Notes under the pieces: generated by a model | Told to the model about the DNA's origin: nothing | What the model saw: the letters and a program-made list of their open reading frames with translations, nothing else | Database searches by the model: none | Assembly: GCF_035825295.1 (NCBI RefSeq) | Contig: NZ_JAYMGI010000002.1 | Span: forward strand, 2,892,001 to 2,956,000 | Source: Actinacidiphila sp. DG2A-62 | GTDB taxonomy: Bacteria; Actinomycetota; Actinomycetes; Streptomycetales; Streptomycetaceae | Length of the DNA stretch: 64,000 nt | Direction: 5' to 3' | Made by a program: the position numbers and the translations under genes | Shown here: positions 24,790 to 33,973 of the stretch, piece by piece | Layout of the letters: the number at the start of each line of letters is the position of its first letter | Position numbering within the stretch: position 1 is the stretch's first letter

Positions 24790-25965
24790 GTGAAGAAGGC
24801 CTGGTTCACCCGGACAGTGGCGCGGCTGGAGAGCGAGCACCTGTCCCGGATGGGCATGTCGCTCCCGATCGGCGCGCTGCTCGTCGTGGTGGCCGCGGAC
24901 CTGATGGCCGGCCGGGACCACTTCCTCACCCCGGGCATCGTCGTGGCGCCCGCGCTGGCCTCCATCACCGTCAACTGGCGCCGCACCCTGGTGGTCAGCC
25001 TGCTCGGCGCGGCCGTGCAGGCCGCGCTGTCGCCGTACGACGGGGTGACCGACATCCCCGACCACGACGTGCTCTTCGGCCAGCTCTTCGCCTACGGGCT
25101 GGTGTGCGTCTTCAGCGTCTACATCGCCTGGCGGCGGGAGACCGGCGCGAAGGCGTACACCGCGATCTCCTCGGTCGCCGAGGCCGCGCAGCACGCGCTG
25201 ATGCAGCCGCCCGCGCCCCGGGTCGGCCCGGTGCGGGTCGCCGCGCGCTACGTCTCGGCGGCCGACGCCGCGCAGATCGGCGGCGATCTGTACGCGGTGC
25301 TGGAGACCCCGCACGGGGTGCGCGCGCTGATCGGGGACGTGCGCGGCAAGGGCCTCGCGGCGGTGCAGACCTCGGCGGTGGTGCTCGGCGCGTTCCGCGA
25401 GGCCGCCTACGACGAGGGCGGCCTGGACCGGCTGGCGGCCCGGGTGGACACCAGCGTGCGCCGGCACGTCACCGGCGGCGACTTCATCACCGCGCTGTTC
25501 GCGCAGTTCGACGCCCCTTGCGGCAGCGTGGAGCTGCTGCACTACGGGCACGTGCCGCCGCTGCTGGTGTCCCGCGACGGCAGCGTGACCAGGGCCGACC
25601 CGGCCGAGCCCTGGCTGCCGCTGGGACTGGCCGACATGGTGGCCGGCGGCCCGACGCCGTGGCGGGTGCCGCTGCGCCCCGGGGACGTGCTGGTGCTGTG
25701 CACGGACGGCGTGATCGAGGCCCGCGACCCGCGCGACGGCGCGTTCTACCCGCTGGCCGAGCGGGTCGGGCCACTGGTCGCGGGCCGCGGCGGCGACCTG
25801 GACTCGGCGGTGGAGGGCCTGTACGCGGACCTGCTGCGGCACGCCGGAGGGTCGCTGTCCGACGACGTGATCCTGCTGCTGCTGGCGCCCGACGGTCCGG
25901 GGGACGGCGCGGGGGAGGCGGCGCGGGCGGGGGACGCGAAGGCCGCGGGGGACGCGGAGACGTAG
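24790..25965 (+). CDS. membrane-anchored PP2C-type (SpoIIE domain) serine phosphatase
   Basis: The ~391-residue product has three or four N-terminal membrane segments (LPIGALLVVVAADLM, LVVSLLGAAVQAAL, LFAYGLVCVFSVYI) and a cytosolic SpoIIE/PP2C domain (~135-375). Metal-binding Asp residues are in IGGDLYAV, IGDVRGKGLAA and CTDGVIEARD, and the C-terminal SLSDDVILLLL is typical. Such proteins dephosphorylate anti-sigma-factor antagonists and feed sigma-B-like stress control in Streptomyces. GTG 24790 was chosen; GTG 24781 is equally possible because neither has a strong ribosome site. The partner is not encoded nearby. The Gly/Ala-rich tail is disordered. Confidence 0.87.
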   Translation: MKKAWFTRTVARLESEHLSRMGMSLPIGALLVVVAADLMAGRDHFLTPGIVVAPALASITVNWRRTLVVSLLGAAVQAALSPYDGVTDIPDHDVLFGQLFAYGLVCVFSVYIAWRRETGAKAYTAISSVAEAAQHALMQPPAPRVGPVRVAARYVSAADAAQIGGDLYAVLETPHGVRALIGDVRGKGLAAVQTSAVVLGAFREAAYDEGGLDRLAARVDTSVRRHVTGGDFITALFAQFDAPCGSVELLHYGHVPPLLVSRDGSVTRADPAEPWLPLGLADMVAGGPTPWRVPLRPGDVLVLCTDGVIEARDPRDGAFYPLAERVGPLVAGRGGDLDSAVEGLYADLLRHAGGSLSDDVILLLLAPDGPGDGAGEAARAGDAKAAGDAET

Positions 25966-26188
25966 CGCCGGGGCGACACGGCGGCGGCCGGCGGGGCGGG
26001 GTTGCCCGCGGCGGGGCGGGACGCCTATGGTGCGCCGGCCGGGCGGACCGGCGGGGCGCCGCCGCGACGTCGGGCGGGCCCGCGGCCGACCGGCGTGCCC
26101 GCCCGCACGCGACCGTCCCGACCTGCGGTTTCCTGCCGCACGCAGCGCGCCGCACGACCTGGCGTCCGATCCGGCCAAGGAGGACCTC

Positions 26189-27370
26189 GTGAGCGGGCCA
26201 CGGCTCGGACCGGCGCCGGCCTTCTTCTGCGTTGTCCTGTCGTTCACGGTGGTCATGGTCGGCACCACCATGCCGACGCCGATATACCCCCTGTACGAGC
26301 ACCGGCTCGGCTTCTCCACCCTGGTGCAGACGGTGGTGTTCGCCGTCTACGCGGTGGGCGTGCTGGCCACGCTGCTGCTGTGCGGACGCTGGTCGGACGT
26401 GGTGGGCCGGCGGCCGATGCTGCTCGCCGGGCTCGGCGCGGCGCTGGCCTCCAGCCTGGTCTTCCTGGGCGCGGACCGGGTGTGGGTGCTGCTGGTCGGG
26501 CGGTTCCTGTCGGGGGTGTCGGCCGGGGTGTTCCTCGGCGCGGCGACCGCGGCGGTGATCGAGGCGGCGCCGCCGCGGTGGAGCCGGCGGGCCGCGCCCG
26601 TCGCCACGGCGGCCAACATCGGCGGGCTCGGGCTCGGCCCGCTGCTCGCGGGCCTCGCGGTGCGGTACCTGCCGGCGCCGCTGCGGCTGTCCTTCGCGGT
26701 GCACGCGGGCTGCGTGGTGGTCTGCGCGGCGCTGGTCCTGCTGGTGCCGGAGACCGTGGACGTGGCGCCGGGGGCGCGGCTGCGGCCGCAGCGGCCGTCG
26801 GTGCCGGCGGGGCTGCGGGGGACGTTCGTGACGTCCGCGACGGCCGGGTTCGCGGGGTTCGCGCTGCTCGGGCTGTTCACCGCGGTGTCCCCGCAGGTGG
26901 TCGCGCACGTCTTCGGCAGGTCCAGCGCGGCGGTCGCCGGGCTGGTGGTGTTCCTGCTGCTCGGCGCGTCGGCGGCGGTGCAGCTCGGCTCGCGGCGGCT
27001 GCCGGGGCGCGGGGCGCTGGTCGGGGGGTGCGCGCTGCTGGTGGCCGGGGTGCTCCTGGTCGGGGTCTCGGTGGAGGTCGCGAGCTTTCCGCTGCTGGTG
27101 GCCGGGGCGGTGGTGGCCGGGGCCGGCCAGGGCATGAGCTTCACGAAGGCGCTGGGGGCGCTGTCGACCGGGGCGGCGCCGGAACGCCGGGCCGGCGTCA
27201 CGTCCAGCTACTTCCTGGTCCTCTACGTCGCGCTGGCCGTGCCGGTCGTCGCGCTCGGCGCGGCCACGCAGGCGTGGGGGCTGGTCACGACGACCTTCGC
27301 GTTCTCCGTGGCGGTGGCCGCGCTCTGTGCGGCGGCGCTTCTCCGCCTCCTTCGCTCGCGCGAGCGCTGA
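26189..27370 (+). CDS. MFS transporter
   Basis: The 393-residue membrane protein has about twelve hydrophobic segments and the major-facilitator motif A GRWSDVVGRRPML (about residues 62-74). GTG 26189 follows GGAGG by 5 bases and starts right before the first membrane helix; the frame is open upstream but reads as non-coding. The pattern is like drug or metabolite efflux permeases; the substrate cannot be told from sequence. It converges on the FAD/Fe-S dehydrogenase gene. Confidence 0.92.
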   Translation: MSGPRLGPAPAFFCVVLSFTVVMVGTTMPTPIYPLYEHRLGFSTLVQTVVFAVYAVGVLATLLLCGRWSDVVGRRPMLLAGLGAALASSLVFLGADRVWVLLVGRFLSGVSAGVFLGAATAAVIEAAPPRWSRRAAPVATAANIGGLGLGPLLAGLAVRYLPAPLRLSFAVHAGCVVVCAALVLLVPETVDVAPGARLRPQRPSVPAGLRGTFVTSATAGFAGFALLGLFTAVSPQVVAHVFGRSSAAVAGLVVFLLLGASAAVQLGSRRLPGRGALVGGCALLVAGVLLVGVSVEVASFPLLVAGAVVAGAGQGMSFTKALGALSTGAAPERRAGVTSSYFLVLYVALAVPVVALGAATQAWGLVTTTFAFSVAVAALCAAALLRLLRSRER

Positions 27371-27476
27371 TCCCGGGCTCCGGCCCCGCCCCCCACTCGG
27401 CTCCGCCGCCCGCGCCCCGGGGTCCCGGCGGGCTCCCGGCTGTCCCGCTCGGCCTCGTCGCCGTCCCCGGCTGCGC

Positions 27477-27507
27477 GGTGGTTGCTCGCGCAGTTCCCCG
27501 CGCCCCT
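27477..27507 (+). repeat. dispersed Streptomyces intergenic repeat, copy 1
   Basis: GGTTGCTCGCGCAGTTCCCC followed by GCGCCCCT. The same element recurs at 27561, 27651, 27732, 45341, 61163 and 61287. Confidence 0.85.
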
Positions 27508-27560
27508 CTCGGGGTCCCGACTGCCCCGCTGAGGCCCGCCGCCGTCCACCCGCCCGCAAC

Positions 27561-27588
27561 GGTTGCTCGCGCAGTTCCCCGCGCCCCT
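27561..27588 (+). repeat. dispersed Streptomyces intergenic repeat, copy 2
   Basis: Identical to copy 1 over 28 bases. Confidence 0.85.
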
Positions 27589-27650
27589 GACGGGGCTCGG
27601 GTCGCCGCTGAGGTGACGTACGTTGCCGCGACCGCGTAGGTCAAGCACTC

Positions 27651-27681
27651 AGGGGCGCGGGGAACGGCGCGACCAGCCACC
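27651..27681 (-). repeat. dispersed Streptomyces intergenic repeat, copy 3 (inverted)
   Basis: The reverse complement of copy 1 with a few changes (AACGGCGCGACCAGCC). It opens an ~81-bp unit that is tandemly repeated to 27825. Confidence 0.8.
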
Positions 27682-27731
27682 CGCCGGGGCGCACCCGGCA
27701 AACCACCCCGGCGGGGCACGACGCGACCCGA

Positions 27732-27762
27732 AGGGGCGCGGGGAACTGCGCGACCAGCCACC
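27732..27762 (-). repeat. dispersed Streptomyces intergenic repeat, copy 4 (inverted)
   Basis: AGGGGCGCGGGGAACTGCGC followed by GACCAGCCACC. Part of the tandem duplication beginning at 27651. Confidence 0.8.
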
Positions 27763-27855
27763 CACGAACCCGCACCCGGCAGACCACCCCGGCGGGGCAG
27801 GACCTGACCCGAAGGGGCGCGGGCCGGGAGGAGGCCGACCGGGGCAGCCGGGGGG

Positions 27856-30800
27856 TCAGGGGAGACGCTGCGCGCGGCACAACGCGGCGAAGACGGACTC
27901 GTACACCTCCCCCGTAGCGCGCTCCAGCGCAACCTCGCAGAGCCGGTTGCACGACAGATACGCGTCGTAGCCGCGCCCCGCGACCTCCTCCGCCTCGCGC
28001 CGCGTCGCAGACGCCGTCAGCTCCGGGTGGAGCATCCCGCGGTCCCCCGCGAAGCCGCAGCACCCCGCGTCGTCCGGCACCACGACCTCCTCCGCGCAGG
28101 CCTCCGCCAGGCCCCGCAGCGCCGCGTCGGCGCCCGGCCCGCCCACGCACGTGGGGTGCAGCACGACCGCCCCCGCCCGCGCCCCGGCGGGCAGCTTCGG
28201 CAGCAGGTGCTCCGCCGCCCACACCACCGCGTCGACCACGGCCAGCTCCGCGTGCAGCTCCCGGTTCGCCTCGGTGAGGTGCGGGACGACGTCGCGGCCC
28301 AGCCCCACCGCGCACGACCCGGAGTCGACCACGACCGGCAGCCGGCCGCCGCCGGTCCACGCCCAGGCGTGCTCCACCACCCGGTTGGCCATCACCGCGT
28401 CGGCCCCGGCGAACCCCTTGGAGCGGAACACCGTGGCGCAGCACGTCCCCGCCACGTCCGGCGGGATCCACAGCGGGACGCCGGCCCGTTCGGCGAGCGC
28501 GACCAGGGCCGCGGGGGCCCAGCCGCCGGTCCGCGCGGGCGGCCCGAAGATCCGGTTGACGCACGAGGGGAAGTAGACCGCCGCCGCGCCCTGTCGCCGG
28601 GTCCGCGGCAGCGCGGGCGCCGCGCCCGGGAGCTCCGGCAGCCAGCCGGGTATCAGCTCCCGCCCCGGCAGCCCCGCCGCCTCCGCCGCCGAGCGGGCCA
28701 GCGCCGTCGCGGCGGCCGGCGGCCGGTCGCCGGCCCGGCCGCGTACCGCGGCGGCGGTGGCGAGCGCGGCCCGCGCGGCGCGCTCGGCGGTGCGCCAGTG
28801 CGCCGCGGTGAACGCCGCCGCGCGCCGCGCGCCCGCCGGGTGCCGCTCCCGCCGGAAGCCCTTCATCAGCGCGCCGGTGTCGATGCCGACCGGGCAGGCC
28901 GGCCCGCACAGCGAGTCGCCCGCGCAGGTGTCGACCGCGTCGTAGCCGTACGCGTCGAGCAGCGCCCGGCGCACCGGGGAGCCGGCCGGCTGGCGGGCCA
29001 TCTCCCGGCGCAGCACGATGCGCTGGCGCGGCGTGGTGGTCAGGTCGCGGCTGGGGCAGACCGGCTCGCACAGCCCGCACTCGATGCAGGGGTCGGCGGC
29101 GGCCTCGGCCGCGGGCAGCACCGGCAGCGTCTTCAGGCCGCGCAGATGGCCGCGCGGGTCCTGGTCGAGCACCACTCGCGGGGCGAGCACGCCGTCGGGG
29201 TCGAGCAGCCGCTTGACCCGCCACATCAGCGCGGTGGCCTTGGCGCCCCACTCCAGCTCCAGGTAGGGCGCGAGGTTGCGGCCGGTGCCGTGCTCGGCCT
29301 TGAGCGAGCCGTCGAACCGCTCGGCGACCAGGTGGCAGAAGTCGTCCATGAACGCGGCGTAGCGCGCGGTGTCGGCCGGGTCGGCGGCGTCGAAGGCGAG
29401 CAGGAAGTGCAGGTTGCCGTGGGCGGCGTGGCCGGCGACGGCCGCGTCGAAGCCGTGGGCGCGCTGGAGCGCGAGAAGTTCGGCGCACGCCTCGGCCAGC
29501 CGCTCGGGCGGCACCGCGAAGTCCTCGGTGATCAGCGTGGTCCCGGGCCGCCGCGCGCCTCCCACCGCCGACACGAACGCCTTGCGGGCCCGCCACAGCG
29601 CGGCGATCCGCTCGGGGTCGCGGGTGAAGGCGTTGTGCCCGTACGGGTCGGCGGGCCGGCCGCGGACCCGGCGCCGGGACGCGCGCCGGGACCGGCCACG
29701 CGGTCGGCGGCGGACCCGGCGGCGAACCCGGCGGCGAACCCGGCGGCGAACCCGGCCGCGGGACCCGCGGACCCGGCTGCCGGACCGGCCGGGCGCTCGG
29801 CACCGGCCCCGGCACCCGCTCCGGCGCCCGTCCCAGCACCCGTCCGGGCACCGGCACCGGCACGCGCCGGCGGCGGGGAGATCAGGCCGAGGTCGTCGCA
29901 GATCCGGCGGGCCGCCCGCTCGTACGCCGCCAGCTCCGTGTCGTCCGCCGCCCGGAACTCCACCAGCAGCGCCGCGCTGCCCGCCGGCAGGTCCGCCCAC
30001 TGCGCGGGCGCGCCGGAGCGGCCGGCGCAGGCGGCGAGGGTGTCGCGGTCCATCAGCTCGACCGCCTCCGCGCCGGCCTGCGCGAACAGCGGCACCGCGG
30101 CCGCGGCGGCCGGGAGCGACGGGAAGAGCAGCAGCCCGGCGCTGACCGCGCGGCGCAGCGGCAGCGTGTCGTAGACCGCCTCGGCGACGAAGCCCAGCGT
30201 GCCCTGCGAGCCGATCATCAGCCCGCGCAGGATCTGCGCCGGGGTCTCGCCGTCGAGGAAGGCGTCCAGGCGGTAGCCGGAGGTGTTCTTGATCGCGTGC
30301 TTGGCGCGGATGCGCGCGACCAGCTCCGGGTCGCCCTCGATCTCGTCGCGCAGGTCCAGCAGCCCCTGGTACAGCTCGGGCTCGGCGGCGGCCAGCGCGC
30401 TGTCCGCGTCGGGGTCGCCGGTGTCCACGACGGTGCTGGAGGGCAGGACGACGGTCAGCGAGGCGACCGTGCGGTAGGAGTCGCGGGCGGTGCCGGCGGT
30501 CATGCCGGAGGCGTTGCAGGCGATGACGCCGCCGACGGTCGCGGCGGCGGCGCTGGCCGGGTCGGGGCCGAGCACCCGGCCGTGGCGGGCCAGCGCGGCG
30601 TTCACCCGGGCGAGGACGGTGCCGGGCAGCACCCGCACCCGGGCGCCGTCCGCCTCGACCTCCGCGCCGCTGAAGTGGCGCCGCACGTCCACCAGGACGT
30701 CCTCGCCCTGGGCCTGGCCGTTCAGGCTGGTGCAGGCCGAGCGGAAGACCAGGTTGCGGCGGTGGGCGCGGGCGTAGGCCATGAGCCTGACCACGTCCTG

Positions 30801-31091
30801 CACGCTGTCCGGCACGGCCACCGCCTGCGGCACGAAGCGGTACGGGCTCGCGTCCGAGGCGTACGCCACCAGGTCGGTGATCCGCCCGAGCACCTTGTGC
30901 GGGCCGCCGAGCGCCGCGGCCAGTCCGGCGGCCAGCCCCGCGGGCGTCCCCGCGGCCCTGACCTCCTCCACGGCGTCCACCGCGGCGTCCACCGCGCCGT
31001 CCGTGCGCGGCGCTCGCGCGCCCGCTCCCGCTCCCGTGCGCCCGGCACGCGGCGCTCCCCCGCTCCCCAGCTCCTCCTTGCGCACGGACAT
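27856..31091 (-). pseudogene. FAD-binding and Fe-S-binding dehydrogenase (GlcD/GlcF or D-lactate dehydrogenase type), frameshifted
   Basis: The N-terminal half (31091 to about 29890) is an FAD-binding-4 domain with LVFRSACTSLNGQAQGEDVL and FLDGETPAQILRGLMIGSQG. The C-terminal half (about 29650 to 27856) is in another frame. It holds the FAD-oxidase C-domain (KAEHGTGRNLAPYLE), two 4Fe-4S motifs (CIECGLCEPVCP, CAGDSLCGPACPVG) and CCG-type cysteines. The frames meet in an Ala/Gly/Pro-coding low-complexity tract (about 29650-29890) with repeated CCCGGCGGCGAA units; a net -1 shift is needed to join them. ATG 31091 has GGAGG upstream. The intact enzyme would oxidise D-lactate or glycolate to the quinone pool. 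Disruption may be real or an assembly error. Confidence 0.85.
29650..29890. repeat. low-complexity tract with 12-bp tandem units at the frameshift
   Basis: Three exact CCCGGCGGCGAA units lie near 29716-29755, flanked by shorter Pro/Ala/Gly-coding repeats. Homologous proteins should have only a short connection here, so this is an insertion or expansion. Confidence 0.7.
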
Positions 31092-31251
31092 CAGGACCTC
31101 CGCAGACGGACGATCACCTGGCGATCACATGGAGCAGCCACGATAAGCCGCCCCCGCCCCGCCCGCGCGCCGGGAGACGGCCGCGCGGGCGTAAGGCCGT
31201 CCGCGACGTTCCTCAGCGCCGTCCGCGACGTTCCTCAGCGGTCCCCGCGCG

Positions 31252-31833
31252 TCAGCGCACCCACCCCTTGAGCGGCTCGGTGTCCAGCACCACCCCGACC
31301 GGCGCGGGCAGCTCCACCCGCTTGCCGAACAGGTAGCGGTCCAGGTGGCTGTACACGCCGCGGCTGTCCGGCGAGCTGTGCACCACGACCTCGCCGAGGG
31401 TGCGGTCGATCAGCAGGTAGACCGGAATACCCGTCTCGGCGTACGCCCGCGGCTTGTCCTCACGGTCCCGCTTGTCGGTGTCGCTGTCGTAGGACGTCAC
31501 CTCGACCACCATCAGCACCTGGTCGGCGGCGGCCCACTCGCCCTGGCCGGCGAAAGCGCCCTCGGGAGCGAGCGCTCCGTCCGGCCTGGCGTGACCCGTG
31601 CGGTACGCCTCGACCTTCAGCCCCCGCTCCGGGTAGAGCCACAGCTCGGGACGCTGCTGCAGGCAGTGCTTCATGACGAAGCGGATGATCTCGTCGTGGT
31701 CCCCGTCCGGCACTGCTTTGACCCCGAGCTTTCCGTCGATGAACTCCAGGCGGATGTCGTCGCGTTCCGCCGCGGCGGCGAGCCGCTCGAACTCCTCGGC
31801 TCCCATCTGCGGCCGGTCGTGGGTGATCGTCAC
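31252..31833 (-). CDS. Uma2 family endonuclease-like protein
   Basis: The 193-residue protein is of the Uma2/DUF820 family (PD-(D/E)XK fold). It shows RLEFIDGKLGVKA, ARPDGALAPEG and VLMVVEVTSYDSDTDKRDRE, then KPRAYAETGIPVYLLIDR. The catalytic-core Asp, Glu and Lys are present. ATG 31833 fits the family length. These proteins are common in multicellular actinobacteria and cyanobacteria; nuclease activity is inferred from the fold and the biological role is unknown. It stands alone upstream of the dehydrogenase gene. Confidence 0.92.
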   Translation of the reverse strand: MTITHDRPQMGAEEFERLAAAAERDDIRLEFIDGKLGVKAVPDGDHDEIIRFVMKHCLQQRPELWLYPERGLKVEAYRTGHARPDGALAPEGAFAGQGEWAAADQVLMVVEVTSYDSDTDKRDREDKPRAYAETGIPVYLLIDRTLGEVVVHSSPDSRGVYSHLDRYLFGKRVELPAPVGVVLDTEPLKGWVR

Positions 31834-31895
31834 GGGACCCCTCCGTCCTTCTGGCAGCGCACGAACCCGACAGCACGTACCTTACCGGCTGCCGC

Positions 31896-32606
31896 CTATG
31901 CCCCGCGGGCTCCGGTGAGGGGGGCGGTGACGACGAGGTTCGCGGTGTAAGCGCGGGTCGCGGGGTCGAAGGCGCCGCCGCAGGTGATGAGGCGCAGCTG
32001 CGGGGGGCCGGTCGGAGAGCCGTAGGCGCGGGCGGGGTCGAAGTGGGCCCTGGGGACGGTGTCCACGGTGCGGGCGGTGAACTCGGCGACCGTGCCGTCC
32101 GCGCGGGTCACGTCGATGGCCGCGCCCGGCTTGACGGTGCGCAGCGGGAAGAAGACGGCGGGGCCGGTGTCGGTGTCGACGTGGCCGACGATCAGCGCCG
32201 CGCCCGCCGAGCCCGGCGCCGGGCCGCCGCGATACCAGCCGGTGGTCCCCGGGGTGGAGTACGGCGGCGGGTCCACCGTGCCGTCGGTCAGGCCGCGCGG
32301 GACGACCGGCGCGTGGATGCCCAGCGAGGCGATGTCCAGGCGCACCGGGTCGGCGGCGGCCAGCGGCGCGTGCGTCCCGCCGGCGCCGGACGCGGAGTGG
32401 CCCGCGGCGCCCGGCCCGGCCTCGGCGCCCGCGCCCGCCGCGGTGCCGGACCCGCCGTCCGCGCCGGGCTGGAGGCCGGCCTGGGACGGTCCGGCGGGCG
32501 CCGCGCCCGCCGGACCGTGGCCGGAGCCGAGCAGCCACGCCGTCAGCAGCAGCGCCGCCGCGCAGGCCGCCCAGGCGCGGCGCCCGGCCGCGGACTCCTC
32601 GGCCAC
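31896..32606 (-). CDS. class F sortase
   Basis: The 236-residue exported transpeptidase has an N-terminal membrane anchor (RRAWAACAAALLLTAWLLGS), a Gly/Ala-rich stalk (to ~85), and a sortase domain with catalytic His in IVGHVDTDTG (~141), Cys in LRLITCGG (~208) and a downstream basic residue. Class F sortases of Streptomyces attach surface proteins to the cell wall. GTG 32606 lies 5 bp after the stop of the secreted partner gene, so the two form one operon. The partner has no clear LPxTG, so the substrate may lie elsewhere. Confidence 0.92.
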   Translation of the reverse strand: MAEESAAGRRAWAACAAALLLTAWLLGSGHGPAGAAPAGPSQAGLQPGADGGSGTAAGAGAEAGPGAAGHSASGAGGTHAPLAAADPVRLDIASLGIHAPVVPRGLTDGTVDPPPYSTPGTTGWYRGGPAPGSAGAALIVGHVDTDTGPAVFFPLRTVKPGAAIDVTRADGTVAEFTARTVDTVPRAHFDPARAYGSPTGPPQLRLITCGGAFDPATRAYTANLVVTAPLTGARGA

Positions 32607-32611
32607 CGGCG

Positions 32612-33733
32612 TCAGCCGCGCGTCGCGGCGCCGCGGGCGGCGCGCGCGGCCCTGCGGCGGACCGCGGCGACGCCCAGCCCCGCCAGCACGAACCCGCCGG
32701 TGGCCAGCAGCGGCCCGGTGCTGGAGCCGGCCGCGGCCGGGCCCGCCGCGAGCTGCGCCGCGCCGCCGGTGCGGTCGACCGCCAGGTGGGCCGCGCCGCC
32801 CCCGCCCGCGGGCACCGGCCGGACCGGCTGCGGCGGCGTCACCGGGGTCAGCGGCGTCGCCGAGGCGGTGACGGTGATCGACGCCGTCGCGGAGGCCGAC
32901 GCGGAGTCCCCGTCGCACCACACCGAGACGGTGTACGAGCCGTCCGCCGCGTCGGACTTGATGAACGCGCTGGCTTCCAGGCCGCCCCGGCCGTCGGTGG
33001 CCGGGGCGAGCGTGACGCTGTCCACGAAGACGCTGGCGCTGGCCTTGGCGGTGTGGCCGGCGCTGCACGCGGTCGCCAGGTGCAGGGTGACCTGGCCACC
33101 GGGGGCGACGGTGGCCGGGCTGACGTCCATCGCGGCGGCGCCCGCGGCGCCGCCCGCCGTCAAGTCGGAGCCGGAGCCGGAGTCCGTGCCGGACGCGGTG
33201 TCCGGGTCGGCGCCGGGATCGACGGTGGCGTCCATCCCGGGGTCGGTGGCGGAGTCGGCGCCTGCACCGGAGTCCGCGCCCGTGCTCGTACCGGAGTCCG
33301 CGCCCGTGCTCGTACCGGAGTCCGCGCCCGTGCTCGTACCGGTGTCCGTGCCCGTACCGGAGTCCGCCGGGAGTCCGGTGCTGGGGTCGACCGCCTGGTC
33401 GGTGGCCGCGCCCGCGCCCGGATCGGTCAGCGTGCCCGCCCCCGCGTCGGAGCCGGTGCCGACACCGGCTCCGGCGTCCGAGCCCGTGCCGGCGTCCGGC
33501 GCCGTCGCGTCGGCGGGGACGCCGAGCGCCGCGAGGCCGGTCAGGGCGCCCGCCGGCGCGGGCGCCCGGGTCGAAGGGGACGCCGCAGCCGGGGCTCTGC
33601 CCGGTCCCGTGCCGGACTCGTCGGCGGCCGCGGCGGCGGCACACGGTGCTGCGGACAGGCCGCCGAGCGCGGCGGCGACCACCACGGCGGCGGCCGCGGG
33701 CAACGCGGCCACGGGCAGGGTGCGACGGGACAT
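32612..33733 (-). CDS. secreted repeat protein with C-terminal membrane anchor, sortase operon
   Basis: The 373-residue product has a signal peptide (MSRRTLPVAALPAAAAVVVA, cleavage near AAA). A long disordered Thr/Ser/Asp/Gly region (~40-190) includes three exact TSTGADSG repeats. An Ig-like beta domain follows (~195-285; VSPATVAPGGQVTLHLATAC with paired cysteines). It ends with a hydrophobic helix (PLLATGGFVLAGLGVAAV) and a basic tail. This is the layout of a wall-anchored protein, but LATGG stands where LPxTG would be expected. It is probably the sortase's partner or a membrane-anchored surface protein. Confidence 0.8.
   Translation of the reverse strand: MSRRTLPVAALPAAAAVVVAAALGGLSAAPCAAAAAADESGTGPGRAPAAASPSTRAPAPAGALTGLAALGVPADATAPDAGTGSDAGAGVGTGSDAGAGTLTDPGAGAATDQAVDPSTGLPADSGTGTDTGTSTGADSGTSTGADSGTSTGADSGAGADSATDPGMDATVDPGADPDTASGTDSGSGSDLTAGGAAGAAAMDVSPATVAPGGQVTLHLATACSAGHTAKASASVFVDSVTLAPATDGRGGLEASAFIKSDAADGSYTVSVWCDGDSASASATASITVTASATPLTPVTPPQPVRPVPAGGGGAAHLAVDRTGGAAQLAAGPAAAGSSTGPLLATGGFVLAGLGVAAVRRRAARAARGAATRG
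33267..33338. repeat. three exact 24-bp tandem repeats
   Basis: CCGGAGTCCGCGCCCGTGCT followed by CGTA is repeated three times without change, encoding TSTGADSG units of the secreted protein. Exact identity points to recent expansion. Confidence 0.85.
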
Positions 33734-33973
33734 CAGGGGGACCTCCGCTCGGCCGGCCGCGGCGTTCCGCGCCCGGTGCTTACGAAGATCCCGGCGCCCG
33801 CCGCCGCCCGCACCCCGGGCGGCCCCTCACTGCGCCGCGCGGGTGACGTACGGCCTACGCAGCGTCACCGGCCGGCGATCCGGCGCCCGCTCCCCGCACC
33901 CGTCACCGGGACACGCGCGGCGGCCGGCCGCCGACGTCCGCGCGGACGGCGTCGAAGGCCCCCGACGTCGCCC

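Larger units (their letters stand above)
27371..27855. other. 485-bp convergent intergenic region made of dispersed repeats
   Basis: It contains four copies of the dispersed GGTTGCTCGCGCAGTTCCCC element: 27477-27507 and 27561-27588 on plus, 27651-27681 and 27732-27762 on minus. The two minus-strand copies are part of an ~81-84-bp tandem duplication (27651-27825). The inverted copies can form long hairpins between the converging genes. Confidence 0.7.
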
